From Alkalicoccus urumqiensis (lineage in GTDB: Bacteria > Bacillota > Bacilli > Bacillales > Salisediminibacteriaceae): a stretch of DNA of 64,000 nucleotides. This document shows, piece after piece, positions 26,056 through 36,126 of the stretch; within the stretch, counting starts at the first letter, position 1, and every line of letters starts with the position of its first letter. The stretch lies in the NCBI RefSeq assembly GCF_002993335.1, contig NZ_PVNS01000003.1, positions 186,001 to 250,000 of the forward strand. The letters are read 5' to 3'. Position numbers and translations under genes: made by a program. A model generated the notes under the pieces. The model saw only the letters and a list, made by a program, of their open reading frames with translations. It did not search any database and was not told the origin of the DNA.

Positions 26056-26102
26056 TTATAAAATCAGCACTATTTTTTTACTTTATCCTTAGCAAGATGA
26101 TT

Positions 26103-26858
26103 TTACTCAACGTCTGCGGAATTTATAATAACAAAATCATCTGGTGTACATATTGACACACCATCTTCTAGACATGCACTAGTAATATTAGTTTTTAATT
26201 CGTCACCCATATTAATACTTTCAAAATTCAAAGAATCGCCCTGCTTATTCAATATCTCTATATTTTCATTTATTTGGATAAACATTTGATCTTCATACCC
26301 GTACGCCGTTTTTGATATATTAATTAGAACTCTTTCTTTTTCTTCGTTCAATTCTGCCACAGTACCAGCAGTGTTATAGTCTTCCTTATAATTAACAGAA
26401 GCTATTTTCAGATTGTTATCCCAACCTACATTTGCCCCCAAAGCTTCACTTACAAAGCGAACAGGAAAAAGCACATTCTCCAAATTCGTAGAGTCTCCTG
26501 TATTTTCGGTTGAATTTAACCATATTGGTTTTACCTTCGGATTTTTTAAGTCACCATTTATTTTTACTTGATTCGTCGTCTGATCAAATGATATAATAGT
26601 ATTTTCTTTTTCTATCGTAGCTATTTTTTCACTATCATTCCATTCCATGTCCGCATTTAATGCGTTAGCAATCATGGAGGATGGCGCTAACGTTCTATCC
26701 TGATAAATAGATATAGAGGGAGACTTTTTTATCTCATTCACCACTAAAGTAGCCGAGCTTTTATCAATTTCACTTCCAGCAATTGCTTGTCCGCTAATAA
26801 ATATACTTAAAAAGAAAACGCTAAATAAAACACAAATAACCTTCTTCATTTTATTCAC
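26103..26858 (-). CDS. Secreted protein with copper amine oxidase-like N-terminal (stalk) domains, AT-rich
   Basis: 251 aa. Signal peptide (MNKMKKVICVLFSVFFLSIFISGQAIAG), then a copper amine oxidase N-terminal-like stalk domain at about 40-160, with DRTLAPSSMIANALNADMEWND and VLFPVRFVSEALGANVGWDNNLKIASVN as paired repeats, then an unrecognised acidic tail with two cysteines (SACLEDGVSICTPDD). Such domains bind cell wall or act as structural modules; no catalytic part is present. Base composition and codons (many AAT, ATT, TTA) are clearly more AT-rich than all neighbours, suggesting recent acquisition. AAGGAAGGTGA precedes the ATG. Role unknown. Confidence 0.75.
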   Translation of the reverse strand: MNKMKKVICVLFSVFFLSIFISGQAIAGSEIDKSSATLVVNEIKKSPSISIYQDRTLAPSSMIANALNADMEWNDSEKIATIEKENTIISFDQTTNQVKINGDLKNPKVKPIWLNSTENTGDSTNLENVLFPVRFVSEALGANVGWDNNLKIASVNYKEDYNTAGTVAELNEEKERVLINISKTAYGYEDQMFIQINENIEILNKQGDSLNFESINMGDELKTNITSACLEDGVSICTPDDFVIINSADVE

Positions 26859-27216
26859 CTTCCTTTGTTACTTTATTGTGATATCTATTATAATAACATA
26901 CTTGAATCATGTATTAAATTTCACTTCCAACTTTTCCATATTTCATTAATCATTATCTGAAACAAACCAAAAAAGCCTAATTTCAATTGGTTAGAAGATG
27001 AAACCGACAGTCACAGACAGAACCTATCCTAAAAACGATCTGAGTGCTTCAATTTGCGTTTTTAACTTCTTTTGAGTAGATATTATTCGGTTTCTCCGCT
27101 ATGCCCGTACGTCTCCGTCCACGGCTCACGTGTCTGCCGGAGCCTGGTGTGAAGATGGTGCGTGTTTTCGTGGGTGCAGAAATGTCCGTTTCGGAGAAAT
27201 ACAGCGGAGATCAAGG

Positions 27217-27390
27217 ATCGCAACGGCGGTGTCCAAGATCGCCACACCGAAGAAAAAGATCGCCATCTCTGAAGAGGACACCGCCACACGAGAGGCAGAC
27301 CGCCACGTGGGAGCCGAAGACCGCCACACTGAAAACAGAGATCGCAACGATAGGCAGAAACACCGCCACGTGCTGGGCGCAGACCGCAAT
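27217..27390 (+). repeat. Periodic array C: nine ACCGCCAC-type cores
   Basis: Cores (ACCGCCAC, ATCGCCAC, ATCGCAAC, ATCGCCAT, ACCGCAAT) start at 27217, 27238, 27259, 27280, 27299, 27320, 27341, 27362 and 27383. Spacing is 21-21-21-19-21-21-21-21, identical to the other arrays although the core is different. Sequence between cores varies freely. Confidence 0.88.
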
Positions 27391-27540
27391 GGAACTGCTG
27401 AAAACTGGACAGTACAAACGCGGTGGAGAACCAAAACTGGTGGAGCTGGAAATGGATGAGGCGAAGCGGAGCGATCAGAAACTGGTGCGCAAAGAAGTGA
27501 ATGAGGACCGGGCGGATCGGACCTCGTACCGGGAGCTGTA

Positions 27541-27565
27541 GAAGCCGCCAGCCGGCTTCTTTTTC
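27541..27565 (+). terminator. Terminator-like hairpin downstream of array C
   Basis: GAAGCCG pairs with CGGCTTC around five bases and is followed by TTTTTC. There is no convincing upstream gene on this strand, so transcription through array C is possible. Confidence 0.6.
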
Positions 27566-27569
27566 ACGA

Positions 27570-27618
27570 TGATCCGAATGGAGCCGGTTCTGGTCCGAAA
27601 AATAGCAGTCGCACTCCG
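27570..27618 (+). repeat. Relic of a TGGTCCG-type array (three cores)
   Basis: TGATCCG (27570), TGGTCCG (27591) and CACTCCG (27612) are spaced exactly 21 bp apart, as in arrays A1 and A2, but no further cores are visible. Confidence 0.45.
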
Positions 27619-27685
27619 CAGTTTTCCGGGTGCCCCACACCTGAATCTCCTCGTCTCAGGTGCTGCGGGCCGAAATCGGTTTGAC

Positions 27686-27716
27686 AGCAGATGGGCCGCC
27701 GGTTCAGCGGCCGGTA
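27686..27716 (+). repeat. Hairpin motif shared with 59.5 kb, copy 1
   Basis: AGCAGATGGGCCGC, seven bases, GCGGC-GGT. The same motif with different loop bases stands at 59532-59564, upstream of array A2. Stem GCCGC/GCGGC. Confidence 0.5.
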
Positions 27717-27789
27717 ATCTACTCGTCTGAATGAGACCGGCACAACAGCGCTGAACTCCACTGCTTAGGCGTTTACAGAAACAGAAACA

Positions 27790-27832
27790 TAGAAAGCGGG
27801 CACCCCTATGTTAAGGAGTGCCCGCTTTCATC
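27790..27832 (-). terminator. Terminator of the ROK kinase/GH1 operon
   Basis: GAAAGCGGGCAC pairs perfectly with GTGCCCGCTTTC around 14 bases, just behind the ROK stop codon; the T-run is weak (TCTATGTTTC). Confidence 0.7.
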
Positions 27833-27846
27833 TTACGTTATTTCTG

Positions 27847-30242
<2,396 letters not shown>

Positions 30243-30265
30243 CTATCTCCAAAAAGTCGATAGAA

Positions 30266-30315
30266 CGAAAGCGGTTTCGAATACAAAGTATAATGGACAA
30301 AGGAAAAAATGTCAA
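30266..30315 (-). promoter_or_regulatory. Promoter and LacI-type operator of the GH1-ROK operon
   Basis: Minus strand TTGACA (30315-30310), 17 bases, TATACT (30292-30287). Operator CGAAACCGCTTTCG (30279-30266) covers the start point. The same inverted repeat occurs at 32222-32235 and, with one change, at 30427-30440. Confidence 0.85.
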
Positions 30316-30425
30316 AATAAAAATGTAGACTTTGGGCGGAATTCGTGACAGAAGCGCGCTGTTACAGGGGAGGAAAGGCATAGTAATTGCGTATCTCCTG
30401 TGATAAAGTAAATATACGGAAATGT

Positions 30426-30441
30426 AAAACGGTTTCGTTTT
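30426..30441 (+). promoter_or_regulatory. LacI-type operator upstream of the regulator gene
   Basis: AAAACGGTTTCGTTTT, close to the operator consensus CGAAA-CG-TTTCG, 27 bases before the regulator ATG. Suggests autoregulation. Confidence 0.55.
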
Positions 30442-30467
30442 CGTATTTCATCCAGGAGGCATGCTTT

Positions 30468-31496
30468 ATGAGTATGACGATCAAAGAGATTGCAAAACTT
30501 GCCGGCGTTTCTCAGGCGACGGTGTCTAAAATAATTAATAACTACGATGATGTCGGAGCGAAAACGAAAGAGCGCGTACTCGCTATTATGAAGGAACACG
30601 GCTACCGCCCTTCCTACGCGGCCCAGTCGCTGGCGAAAAAAGTGACGCGCGTCATCGGAGTCATTTATGCAGGCAAAATCAATGCGAACTTCAACCATCC
30701 ATTCTTCGTGGAAGTAGTCAGTGCCTTTAAAAAAGCAATGGGGCTCGAAGGGTACGACCTGCTGTTTTTCTCCAACGAGCAGTTCCACCAGGAGGATGAA
30801 GACTACCTCGCCCGCTGCCAGCATTACCGCGTGGACGGCTGTATCGTCATCGGCGGGGAGGAAGTCGAGCCGTCGGTGTATGATGTCGATAAAAGCGATA
30901 TTCCATGTATCGGCGTCGACATCCGGCTGTCAGGTCCGAAATCGGCGTACATTATGACAGACAACCTGCAGATCGGCACACTTGCAGCCGAACAGTTTTA
31001 TATGAACGGCAGCCGCAGACTCGGGTTTATCGGCGGTGGATCTGCCTCCCATATTTCCAATGAACGGCTCGAAGGCTTTCAGCAGACGGCCCGTTCCTAC
31101 CGGCTGGAAATGAGGAAGGAATGGACAGTACAGGGAGACTTCTTTGAAGAAAGCGGCTTTGAAGCGATGAAGGAGCTTCTGCAGAACGACGAGCTGCCGA
31201 ACGCCGTTTTCGCCGTCTCCGATTTAATGGCGATTGGAGCGATGCGCGCGGTGAAGGAGTCGGAGCGGGTGCGGATCGAGGAGATGGCAGTAATCGGCTG
31301 TGATGATATTATCGCCGCCCGCCACGTCGAGCCGCCGCTTACAACGGTGCGCCAGGATAAAGAGAAAATCGGGCGGATGGCAGCCTATATGCTGAACGAT
31401 ATGATCCACGGCCGTATTGAAGGAACCGGCGTGAAGCTGGATCCGGAGCTGATCGTCCGTAGTTCGTGCGGCTCGAAGCGGAGGTACGTGACATGA
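30468..31496 (+). CDS. LacI-family regulator of the beta-glucoside locus
   Basis: 342 aa from ATG 30468 (GGAGG nine bases upstream). HTH TIKEIAKLAGVSQATVSKIINNYDDV at residues 4-29, hinge YRPSYAAQSLAKK, then a sensor domain with VIGVIYAGKINANFNHPFF, GCIVIGGEEVEPS, FAVSDLMAIGAMRAVKE and AVIGCDDIIAARHVEPPLTTV. It is divergent from GH1-ROK and upstream of DUF624 and the ABC genes. Three copies of one operator type at the promoters of all three units define its probable regulon. Its stop overlaps the DUF624 start (ATGA). Confidence 0.92.
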   Translation: MSMTIKEIAKLAGVSQATVSKIINNYDDVGAKTKERVLAIMKEHGYRPSYAAQSLAKKVTRVIGVIYAGKINANFNHPFFVEVVSAFKKAMGLEGYDLLFFSNEQFHQEDEDYLARCQHYRVDGCIVIGGEEVEPSVYDVDKSDIPCIGVDIRLSGPKSAYIMTDNLQIGTLAAEQFYMNGSRRLGFIGGGSASHISNERLEGFQQTARSYRLEMRKEWTVQGDFFEESGFEAMKELLQNDELPNAVFAVSDLMAIGAMRAVKESERVRIEEMAVIGCDDIIAARHVEPPLTTVRQDKEKIGRMAAYMLNDMIHGRIEGTGVKLDPELIVRSSCGSKRRYVT

Positions 31497-32107
31497 ACCG
31501 GGTGGTGGAAACAGCGGAAGCGCTGTTTTTTCTCGTCAAAGTGAATCTTTTGTGGATCGCGGGCACGCTTCTCGGCCTCGCCGCAGCCGGGGCTGGGCCT
31601 GCTGCGGCTGCGGCGCACTGTCTCGTCCGGAGCAGGCTGGAAGGGGAGGAGCGCCTGTCGTCGGACTGGCGTTTTTTCTGGCAGTCGTACCGCCGCTTCT
31701 TCCTTAAAGGGGCACTTTCCTCGTTGTTGTTTACCGCGGCAGGCATCCTGCTCTATATGAACGGATGGATTTTGTTCCGCTGGGATCACGCGGCGGCACC
31801 GGTTCTTCTCGGCCTGCTGTTGTTTTTAACGGTCCTTTACGTCTGCCTTCTTCTATACACGATGCCGATCTTTGCTCTGTACGGACGCTCTCTGCGTGAA
31901 AGCATGATTACCGCGCTGATGTACGGCTTTTACGTTCCCGCACAGACGTTTTCACTTCTCGCAGCAGTTGTCGTTCTGTTCGCTGCCGGGCAGTGGACCG
32001 GAGCGGTGCACCTCTTTTTTACGGCCGGTGCACTCATCTGGCTGACGAATTTAATCCTTCTGCACCGCGCTCCGCCGACAGGCCTGTTGAAATTGTTAAA
32101 AAAATAA
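31493..32107 (+). CDS. DUF624 (YesL-like) membrane protein
   Basis: 204 aa from ATG 31493, overlapping the regulator stop by four bases; an earlier GTG-type start inside the regulator lacks a ribosome site. Four or five membrane helices, starting MNRVVETAEALFFLVKVNLLWIAGTLLGL and containing FFLKGALSSLLFTAAGILLYMNG. DUF624 proteins accompany CUT1 sugar transporters in Bacillaceae; no activity is known. This is the second one in the window (first at 11.8 kb), and here it is coupled to the regulator rather than to the permeases. Confidence 0.75.
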   Translation: MNRVVETAEALFFLVKVNLLWIAGTLLGLAAAGAGPAAAAAHCLVRSRLEGEERLSSDWRFFWQSYRRFFLKGALSSLLFTAAGILLYMNGWILFRWDHAAAPVLLGLLLFLTVLYVCLLLYTMPIFALYGRSLRESMITALMYGFYVPAQTFSLLAAVVVLFAAGQWTGAVHLFFTAGALIWLTNLILLHRAPPTGLLKLLKK

Positions 32108-32109
32108 AA

Positions 32110-32235
32110 AAGAAAGCGTTGACATTTTTCTGAAGGCGTCATACAATGACGTTACGAAACCGATTTATATTTTAGATCGCGTCACTTTCAGCAAAAGATG
32201 GCTTCTTTTTTACGGATTTTACGAAAGCGGTTTCG
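32110..32235 (+). promoter_or_regulatory. Promoter, cre-like site and operators of the beta-glucoside ABC operon
   Basis: TTGACA (32118-32123), 17 bases, TACAAT (32141-32146). A cre-like AGAAAGCGTTGACA (32110-32123, two mismatches) overlaps the -35 box. CGAAACCGATTTAT (32154-32167) is a degenerate operator just past the start point, and CGAAAGCGGTTTCG (32222-32235) is a full one in the leader. The operators are 68 bp apart, again suitable for looping. Confidence 0.75.
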
Positions 32236-32308
32236 TTCAAATCCGCTGAAAAGGCCCGTCTGAAACGATGAATCGGCTTAGTTAATTCTCACAAGGGGGA
32301 ACACACAC

Positions 32309-33661
32309 ATGAAAAAGTACAGTTTGATTTCCGGAATGCTCGTTTTGACTACGGTACTGGCAGCCTGCGGAGGAAGCGACGAAGAAAATGCAGAGGCACA
32401 GACAAATGGGAACGGGGCAGAAGGTAACAACAATGCAGCAGAAGGAAACGACGTGGGTGAAGAGGATGTAACGAGCCTTGGTTCAGATGAAGCGGAAGTG
32501 GAGCTGTCTTTCTGGCTGTTCGGGGCAACGGGATACCCGGAGCTGGCAGAAGAATACATTGAAGAAAATCCGGAAGTAAGCATCAGCTTCCAGGAGATTG
32601 ACATGGAAGACCACCATAACAACCTGTTTACAGCACTGTCGGCAGGAAGCGGCGCGCCGGACATGGCAGCGATCGAAGTATCGGAAATTGACTCCTACAA
32701 GCAGGCGGAGGACCGCTTCGTGAACATGTACGACCTCGGAGCTGAAGAAATCGAAGGCGATTATCTCGACTGGGTATGGCAGATCGGACAGAACGTGGAA
32801 GGCGATTTCCAGTTTGGTATCCCAACAGATATCGGCCCGACCGTCATGTACTACCGCACGGACGTATTTGAAGAAGCGGGACTCGATTCAGATCCGGAAG
32901 CAGTGGAAGACATGATTCAGACGTGGGAAGACTACGAGGAAGTTGCTGCAACGATTCTTGAAGAAACAGGCAAGCCGATGGCAGATAACCCGGAGACGGT
33001 TTTCAACGCGAAGCGGGACCAGGCGGATCAGGCCTACTTCAACGAGGAGAACGAATTGATTCTGGATTCTACGCCATATGTAAAAGAAGCGTATGACGAT
33101 ACAGCAGAAATGATTCAGAACGATTACGTAGCGAACCTCGGCATGTGGACACCGGAGTGGGGCGGTGCCATGGCGGAAGGTGATTATGCAACCCTTCTTG
33201 CTCCTGCGTGGATGCAGGGCGTTATTAAAGGAAACGCACCGGATGCAACAGAATGGCGCGTCGCTTCCATGCCGGAGGGCGGCGGAAACTGGGGCGGCTC
33301 CTGGATCACGATTCCTGAGCAGTCCGAGCATGCTGAAGAAGCGTACGAATTCCTGACATGGCTTCTCGCTCCGGAACAGCAGCTGAAAGCATTCGAGAAC
33401 ATGGGTCTGTTCCCATCGACACCGGAAGTGTATGACATGCCTGAATTTGCAGATGCTACAGATGAGTACTTCGGCGGTCAGAATACAGCGGAAATTTTCG
33501 CAGAATCTGCCCTGCAGGTCGAGCACGTCCACAAGGGACCACAGTACGGTGATGTGAACGCGGAGATCCTGACTGGACTGGAAAACGTGTATGACGGCAT
33601 CGATCCGGAAGAAGAGTGGGAAGACATTCTGAACCGGGTGGAGCAGCGTATCTCCAGATAA
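32309..33661 (+). CDS. ABC transporter sugar-binding lipoprotein (beta-glucoside locus)
   Basis: 450 aa. Signal peptide with lipobox VLAAC (Cys20), then an unusually long low-complexity linker rich in Asn, Glu, Gly and Ala (residues 22-60), then a family-1 solute-binding domain (FWLFGATGYPELAEEYIEENPEVSISFQEI; GGGNWGGSWITIPEQSEHAEEAYEF). Very acidic. First gene of the operon with two permeases. Substrate inferred from the GH1 and ROK genes under the same operators: a beta-glucoside or cello-oligosaccharide. No ATPase gene. Confidence 0.9.
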   Translation: MKKYSLISGMLVLTTVLAACGGSDEENAEAQTNGNGAEGNNNAAEGNDVGEEDVTSLGSDEAEVELSFWLFGATGYPELAEEYIEENPEVSISFQEIDMEDHHNNLFTALSAGSGAPDMAAIEVSEIDSYKQAEDRFVNMYDLGAEEIEGDYLDWVWQIGQNVEGDFQFGIPTDIGPTVMYYRTDVFEEAGLDSDPEAVEDMIQTWEDYEEVAATILEETGKPMADNPETVFNAKRDQADQAYFNEENELILDSTPYVKEAYDDTAEMIQNDYVANLGMWTPEWGGAMAEGDYATLLAPAWMQGVIKGNAPDATEWRVASMPEGGGNWGGSWITIPEQSEHAEEAYEFLTWLLAPEQQLKAFENMGLFPSTPEVYDMPEFADATDEYFGGQNTAEIFAESALQVEHVHKGPQYGDVNAEILTGLENVYDGIDPEEEWEDILNRVEQRISR

Positions 33662-33667
33662 TAACGG

Positions 33668-33713
33668 ATTCCGGACAGCGCGGGGGAGTTCACCCTCTCC
33701 CGGCCGCCGGAAT
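33668..33713 (+). promoter_or_regulatory. Intercistronic mRNA stem-loop behind the binding-protein gene
   Basis: Nested stems ATTCCGG/CCGGAAT (33668-33674 with 33707-33713) and CGGGGGAG/CTCTCCCG (33681-33688 with 33695-33702), no T-run. It probably stabilises or processes the mRNA so that binding protein exceeds permease, as suggested for the element at 10.09 kb. Confidence 0.6.
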
Positions 33714-33743
33714 ACATATTGAGAAGTGAGGAGGGACGAGGCG

Positions 33744-34718
33744 ATGTCGAGTCCAAAAGGAGCGGTCAGCGAAAACGGACCGCTGGAACAGAAAAAGCAG
33801 GGGGTAAAAGAACGTAAAATATCGCAGCGCATCCGCAACATGGTGTCCGGCTATTTGTTTATTTCCCCGTTCTATCTATTGTTTGCTGTATTTGGTATCT
33901 TTCCGATTTTATTCAGCTTCTATCTGGCCTTCTTCCGCTGGGATGGGCTGACGGAAATGGAGTTTGTGGGACTGAACAACTTCAACATCATTTTTAACGA
34001 TCCATTGTTCTGGAAGTCCCTGTACAACACAATCGTCATCGGACTAATGGGAACCGCGCCTCAGCTGATTGCAGCATTGATTCTTGCTTTCGCGCTGAAC
34101 TCGGTGCTCGTGAAATACAAAGGGCTTTTCCGCCTGGCAGTGTTTCTGCCGTACGTCACATCCATTGTTGCGGTCGCGATTGTCTTCAGCGTCATTTTCA
34201 GCAACCAGGAGTCGGGGCTTGTGAACTCTTTCCTCGGCCTGTTCGGAATTGATCCGATTACATGGACACGCTCGGAGTGGGGAGCGAAGTTTGCCATTTC
34301 AGCAATGATTTTCTGGCGCTGGCTCGGGTACAACACGATTATTTACCTGGCCGGGATGCAGAGTATTCCAAACGATTTGTATGAAGCGGCGAAAATCGAC
34401 GGGGCATCTCTCCGTCAGCAGCTCTGGTATGTCACGATTCCGATGCTGAAGCCGTTTATTATCTTCACCGTTTTCACCGGTACGATCGGTGCACTCCAGG
34501 TATTCGCAGAGCCGCACATCTTCCAGGGACGAGCAGGAAGAGAAGAAGGAATCACGGTCGTGCTTTACCTGTACCGTGACGCCTTTGTAAGTAACTTCTT
34601 CGGAACAGCTTCCGCGACAGCGATTGTCTTGTTCTTTATTATCATCATTTTCTCTGTCATCAATATGTATTTCGCAAATCGTATTGGACAGTCAAAGAAA
34701 GTGGGGACAGGAAAATGA
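33744..34718 (+). CDS. Sugar ABC transporter permease (MalF-type)
   Basis: 324 aa from ATG 33744 (GAGGAGG nine bases upstream; the GTG at 33726 lies inside the ribosome site). A charged cytoplasmic N-terminus of about 35 residues precedes six helices. EAA loop LYEAAKIDGASLRQQLWYVTIPMLKP near 212-240. The typical MalF-like segment GYLFISPFYLLFAVFGIFPILFSFYLAFFRWDG begins the membrane part. Overlaps the next gene by four bases (ATGA). Confidence 0.92.
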   Translation: MSSPKGAVSENGPLEQKKQGVKERKISQRIRNMVSGYLFISPFYLLFAVFGIFPILFSFYLAFFRWDGLTEMEFVGLNNFNIIFNDPLFWKSLYNTIVIGLMGTAPQLIAALILAFALNSVLVKYKGLFRLAVFLPYVTSIVAVAIVFSVIFSNQESGLVNSFLGLFGIDPITWTRSEWGAKFAISAMIFWRWLGYNTIIYLAGMQSIPNDLYEAAKIDGASLRQQLWYVTIPMLKPFIIFTVFTGTIGALQVFAEPHIFQGRAGREEGITVVLYLYRDAFVSNFFGTASATAIVLFFIIIIFSVINMYFANRIGQSKKVGTGK

Positions 34719-35551
34719 GTGAAAAACGTAAAACATTAATGGCGAAAATTTCCCTGTATACGCTCTTAACTGTTGTGGCGCTCGCCTCGCTGTTTCCGTT
34801 CTACTGGATGTTTGTGATGGCGACGAATCCGAACAACATGATCAACCAGACACCGCCGGTCATGGTGCCGGGCTCCGAGCTTGTGGCGAACTTTCAAAAC
34901 GTGCTCGACAGCATTCCATTTTTCCAGGCGATGCTGAACTCCCTGATCGTTGCAACGACGATCACGGGCGGCGTGCTTATTCTGACGTCCCTTGCCGGCT
35001 TCGCGTTTGCCAAGCTTCATTTTCCCGGAAGAACGGTCCTGTTCATTTTCATTCTGGGAACGATGATGATTCCGCCGCAGCTCGGACTGATTCCGACGTA
35101 CTTTATCATTACCGAGCTCGGCTGGCTCAGTGATCTTCGGGCCGTTATCGTCCCGGGTCTCATGAACGCCTTCGGTATTTTCTGGATGCGGCAGTACATC
35201 TCCAGCTCCGTGCCGGATGAAATTATCGAAGCAGCACGAATGGACGGCTGCTCCAACTTCCGGATTTACTGGAACATTGTCGTGCCGGTGATCCTGCCGG
35301 CGTTTGCAACCCTCGGCATCATCGTCTTTATGGCGATCTGGGGAGATTACCTCTGGCCGCTCGTCGTACTGCAGGACCAGTCGATGCAGACGATTCAGGT
35401 CGCGCTCCGTGCACTCATGGACGACCGCGTCCGCGACTACGGCATGATTCTGTCCGGAACATTCTGGGCCACCGTGCCGCTCGTCGTTGTCTTCCTTCTG
35501 TTCAACCGTCTGTTCATCAAGAGTATTACCGACGGCGCAGTGAAGAGCTGA
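34715..35551 (+). CDS. Sugar ABC transporter permease (MalG-type)
   Basis: 278 aa, six helices, EAA loop IIEAARMDGCSNFRIYWNIVVPVILPA near 170-196 and C-terminal NRLFIKSITDGAVKS. Partner of the preceding permease; last gene of the operon, with a strong terminator 22 bases behind the stop. Confidence 0.92.
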   Translation: MSEKRKTLMAKISLYTLLTVVALASLFPFYWMFVMATNPNNMINQTPPVMVPGSELVANFQNVLDSIPFFQAMLNSLIVATTITGGVLILTSLAGFAFAKLHFPGRTVLFIFILGTMMIPPQLGLIPTYFIITELGWLSDLRAVIVPGLMNAFGIFWMRQYISSSVPDEIIEAARMDGCSNFRIYWNIVVPVILPAFATLGIIVFMAIWGDYLWPLVVLQDQSMQTIQVALRALMDDRVRDYGMILSGTFWATVPLVVVFLLFNRLFIKSITDGAVKS

Positions 35552-35573
35552 TCGATCCATTTATTAAGAAAAC

Positions 35574-35609
35574 GACGCCCCGTACCGGGTTTTCGGTGCG
35601 GGGCGTTTA
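35574..35609 (+). terminator. Terminator of the beta-glucoside ABC operon
   Basis: ACGCCCCGTACCG pairs with CGGTGCGGGGCGT (one G-U) around six bases, then TTTATA. Confidence 0.85.
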
Positions 35610-35668
35610 TATGCCGTTCAGCGGAAAAGCGTCCGCTTTCTGCTCAGAGGAAGCGGGAATCTGCATTC

Positions 35669-35700
35669 GAAAAAAAAGCTGCGCGGAAGGCCGCGCAGCC
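35669..35700 (-). terminator. Terminator of the aldehyde dehydrogenase operon
   Basis: Minus strand GCTGCGCGG pairs with CCGCGCAGC around a short loop, followed by eight T. Confidence 0.85.
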
Positions 35701-35728
35701 ATTGGTACAGCGTTATCAGGAAAGACGG

Positions 35729-36085
35729 TTACAGCTGGAGCTCCCGGCGCTCTTCGTCGCTGAAGACGCGCGAGCGGGTGAAGAACCGCTTTCCTTCGGG
35801 ACCTTCCAGAGAAAACATGCCGCCCCGCCCGTCCACGACATCGATGATCAGCTGCGTATGCTTCCAGTACTCATACTGATCCTTCGACATGTAGAACGGC
35901 GTGCCGCCGATTTCTCCGAGAAGCACGTCGGATTCGCCGGTGCGGAAGTCCTCCCGCGGATAGCACATTGGAGAGCTGCCGTCACAGCAGCCTCCGGACT
36001 GATGAAACATGAGATCGCCGTGCCGTTTCTGCAGCTTTTCAATGAGTTCCAGAGCGGCAGGGGTTGCGGTGACACGGTCTGCCAT
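35729..36085 (-). CDS. DUF779 domain protein
   Basis: 118 aa. HQSGGCCDGSSPMCYPREDF with three cysteines, and GEIGGTPFYMSKDQYEYWKHTQLIIDVVDGRGGMFSLE, are the conserved DUF779 blocks. These proteins are almost always encoded next to NAD-dependent acetaldehyde-type dehydrogenases, as here (41 bp behind the dehydrogenase gene), and may bind a metal through the Cys cluster. Biochemical role unknown. Confidence 0.85.
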   Translation of the reverse strand: MADRVTATPAALELIEKLQKRHGDLMFHQSGGCCDGSSPMCYPREDFRTGESDVLLGEIGGTPFYMSKDQYEYWKHTQLIIDVVDGRGGMFSLEGPEGKRFFTRSRVFSDEERRELQL

Positions 36086-36126
36086 TGGAAAAACTCCTTT
36101 CTTTCAGCGTGGATACCGTGCAGGTT

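Larger units (their letters stand above)
26859..27846. other. Gene-poor interval with repeats and terminators
   Basis: Roughly 1 kb without a credible protein gene. It holds array C (27217-27403), a terminator (27541-27565), three relics of TGGTCCG cores (27570-27618), a hairpin motif shared with 59.5 kb (27686-27716) and the terminator of the ROK gene. Overlapping frames at 27083-27640 on both strands are by-products of the repeat. Confidence 0.6.

Noticed and set aside
27217-27390. CRISPR array
   Set aside because: Cores are only 7-8 bases and degenerate, spacing is 21 bp, and no cas genes are in the window.
27083-27640. Overlapping ORFs of 100-185 aa on both strands around array C
   Set aside because: Their regularity comes from the 21-bp repeat; the 19-bp step breaks every frame and no ribosome sites are present.
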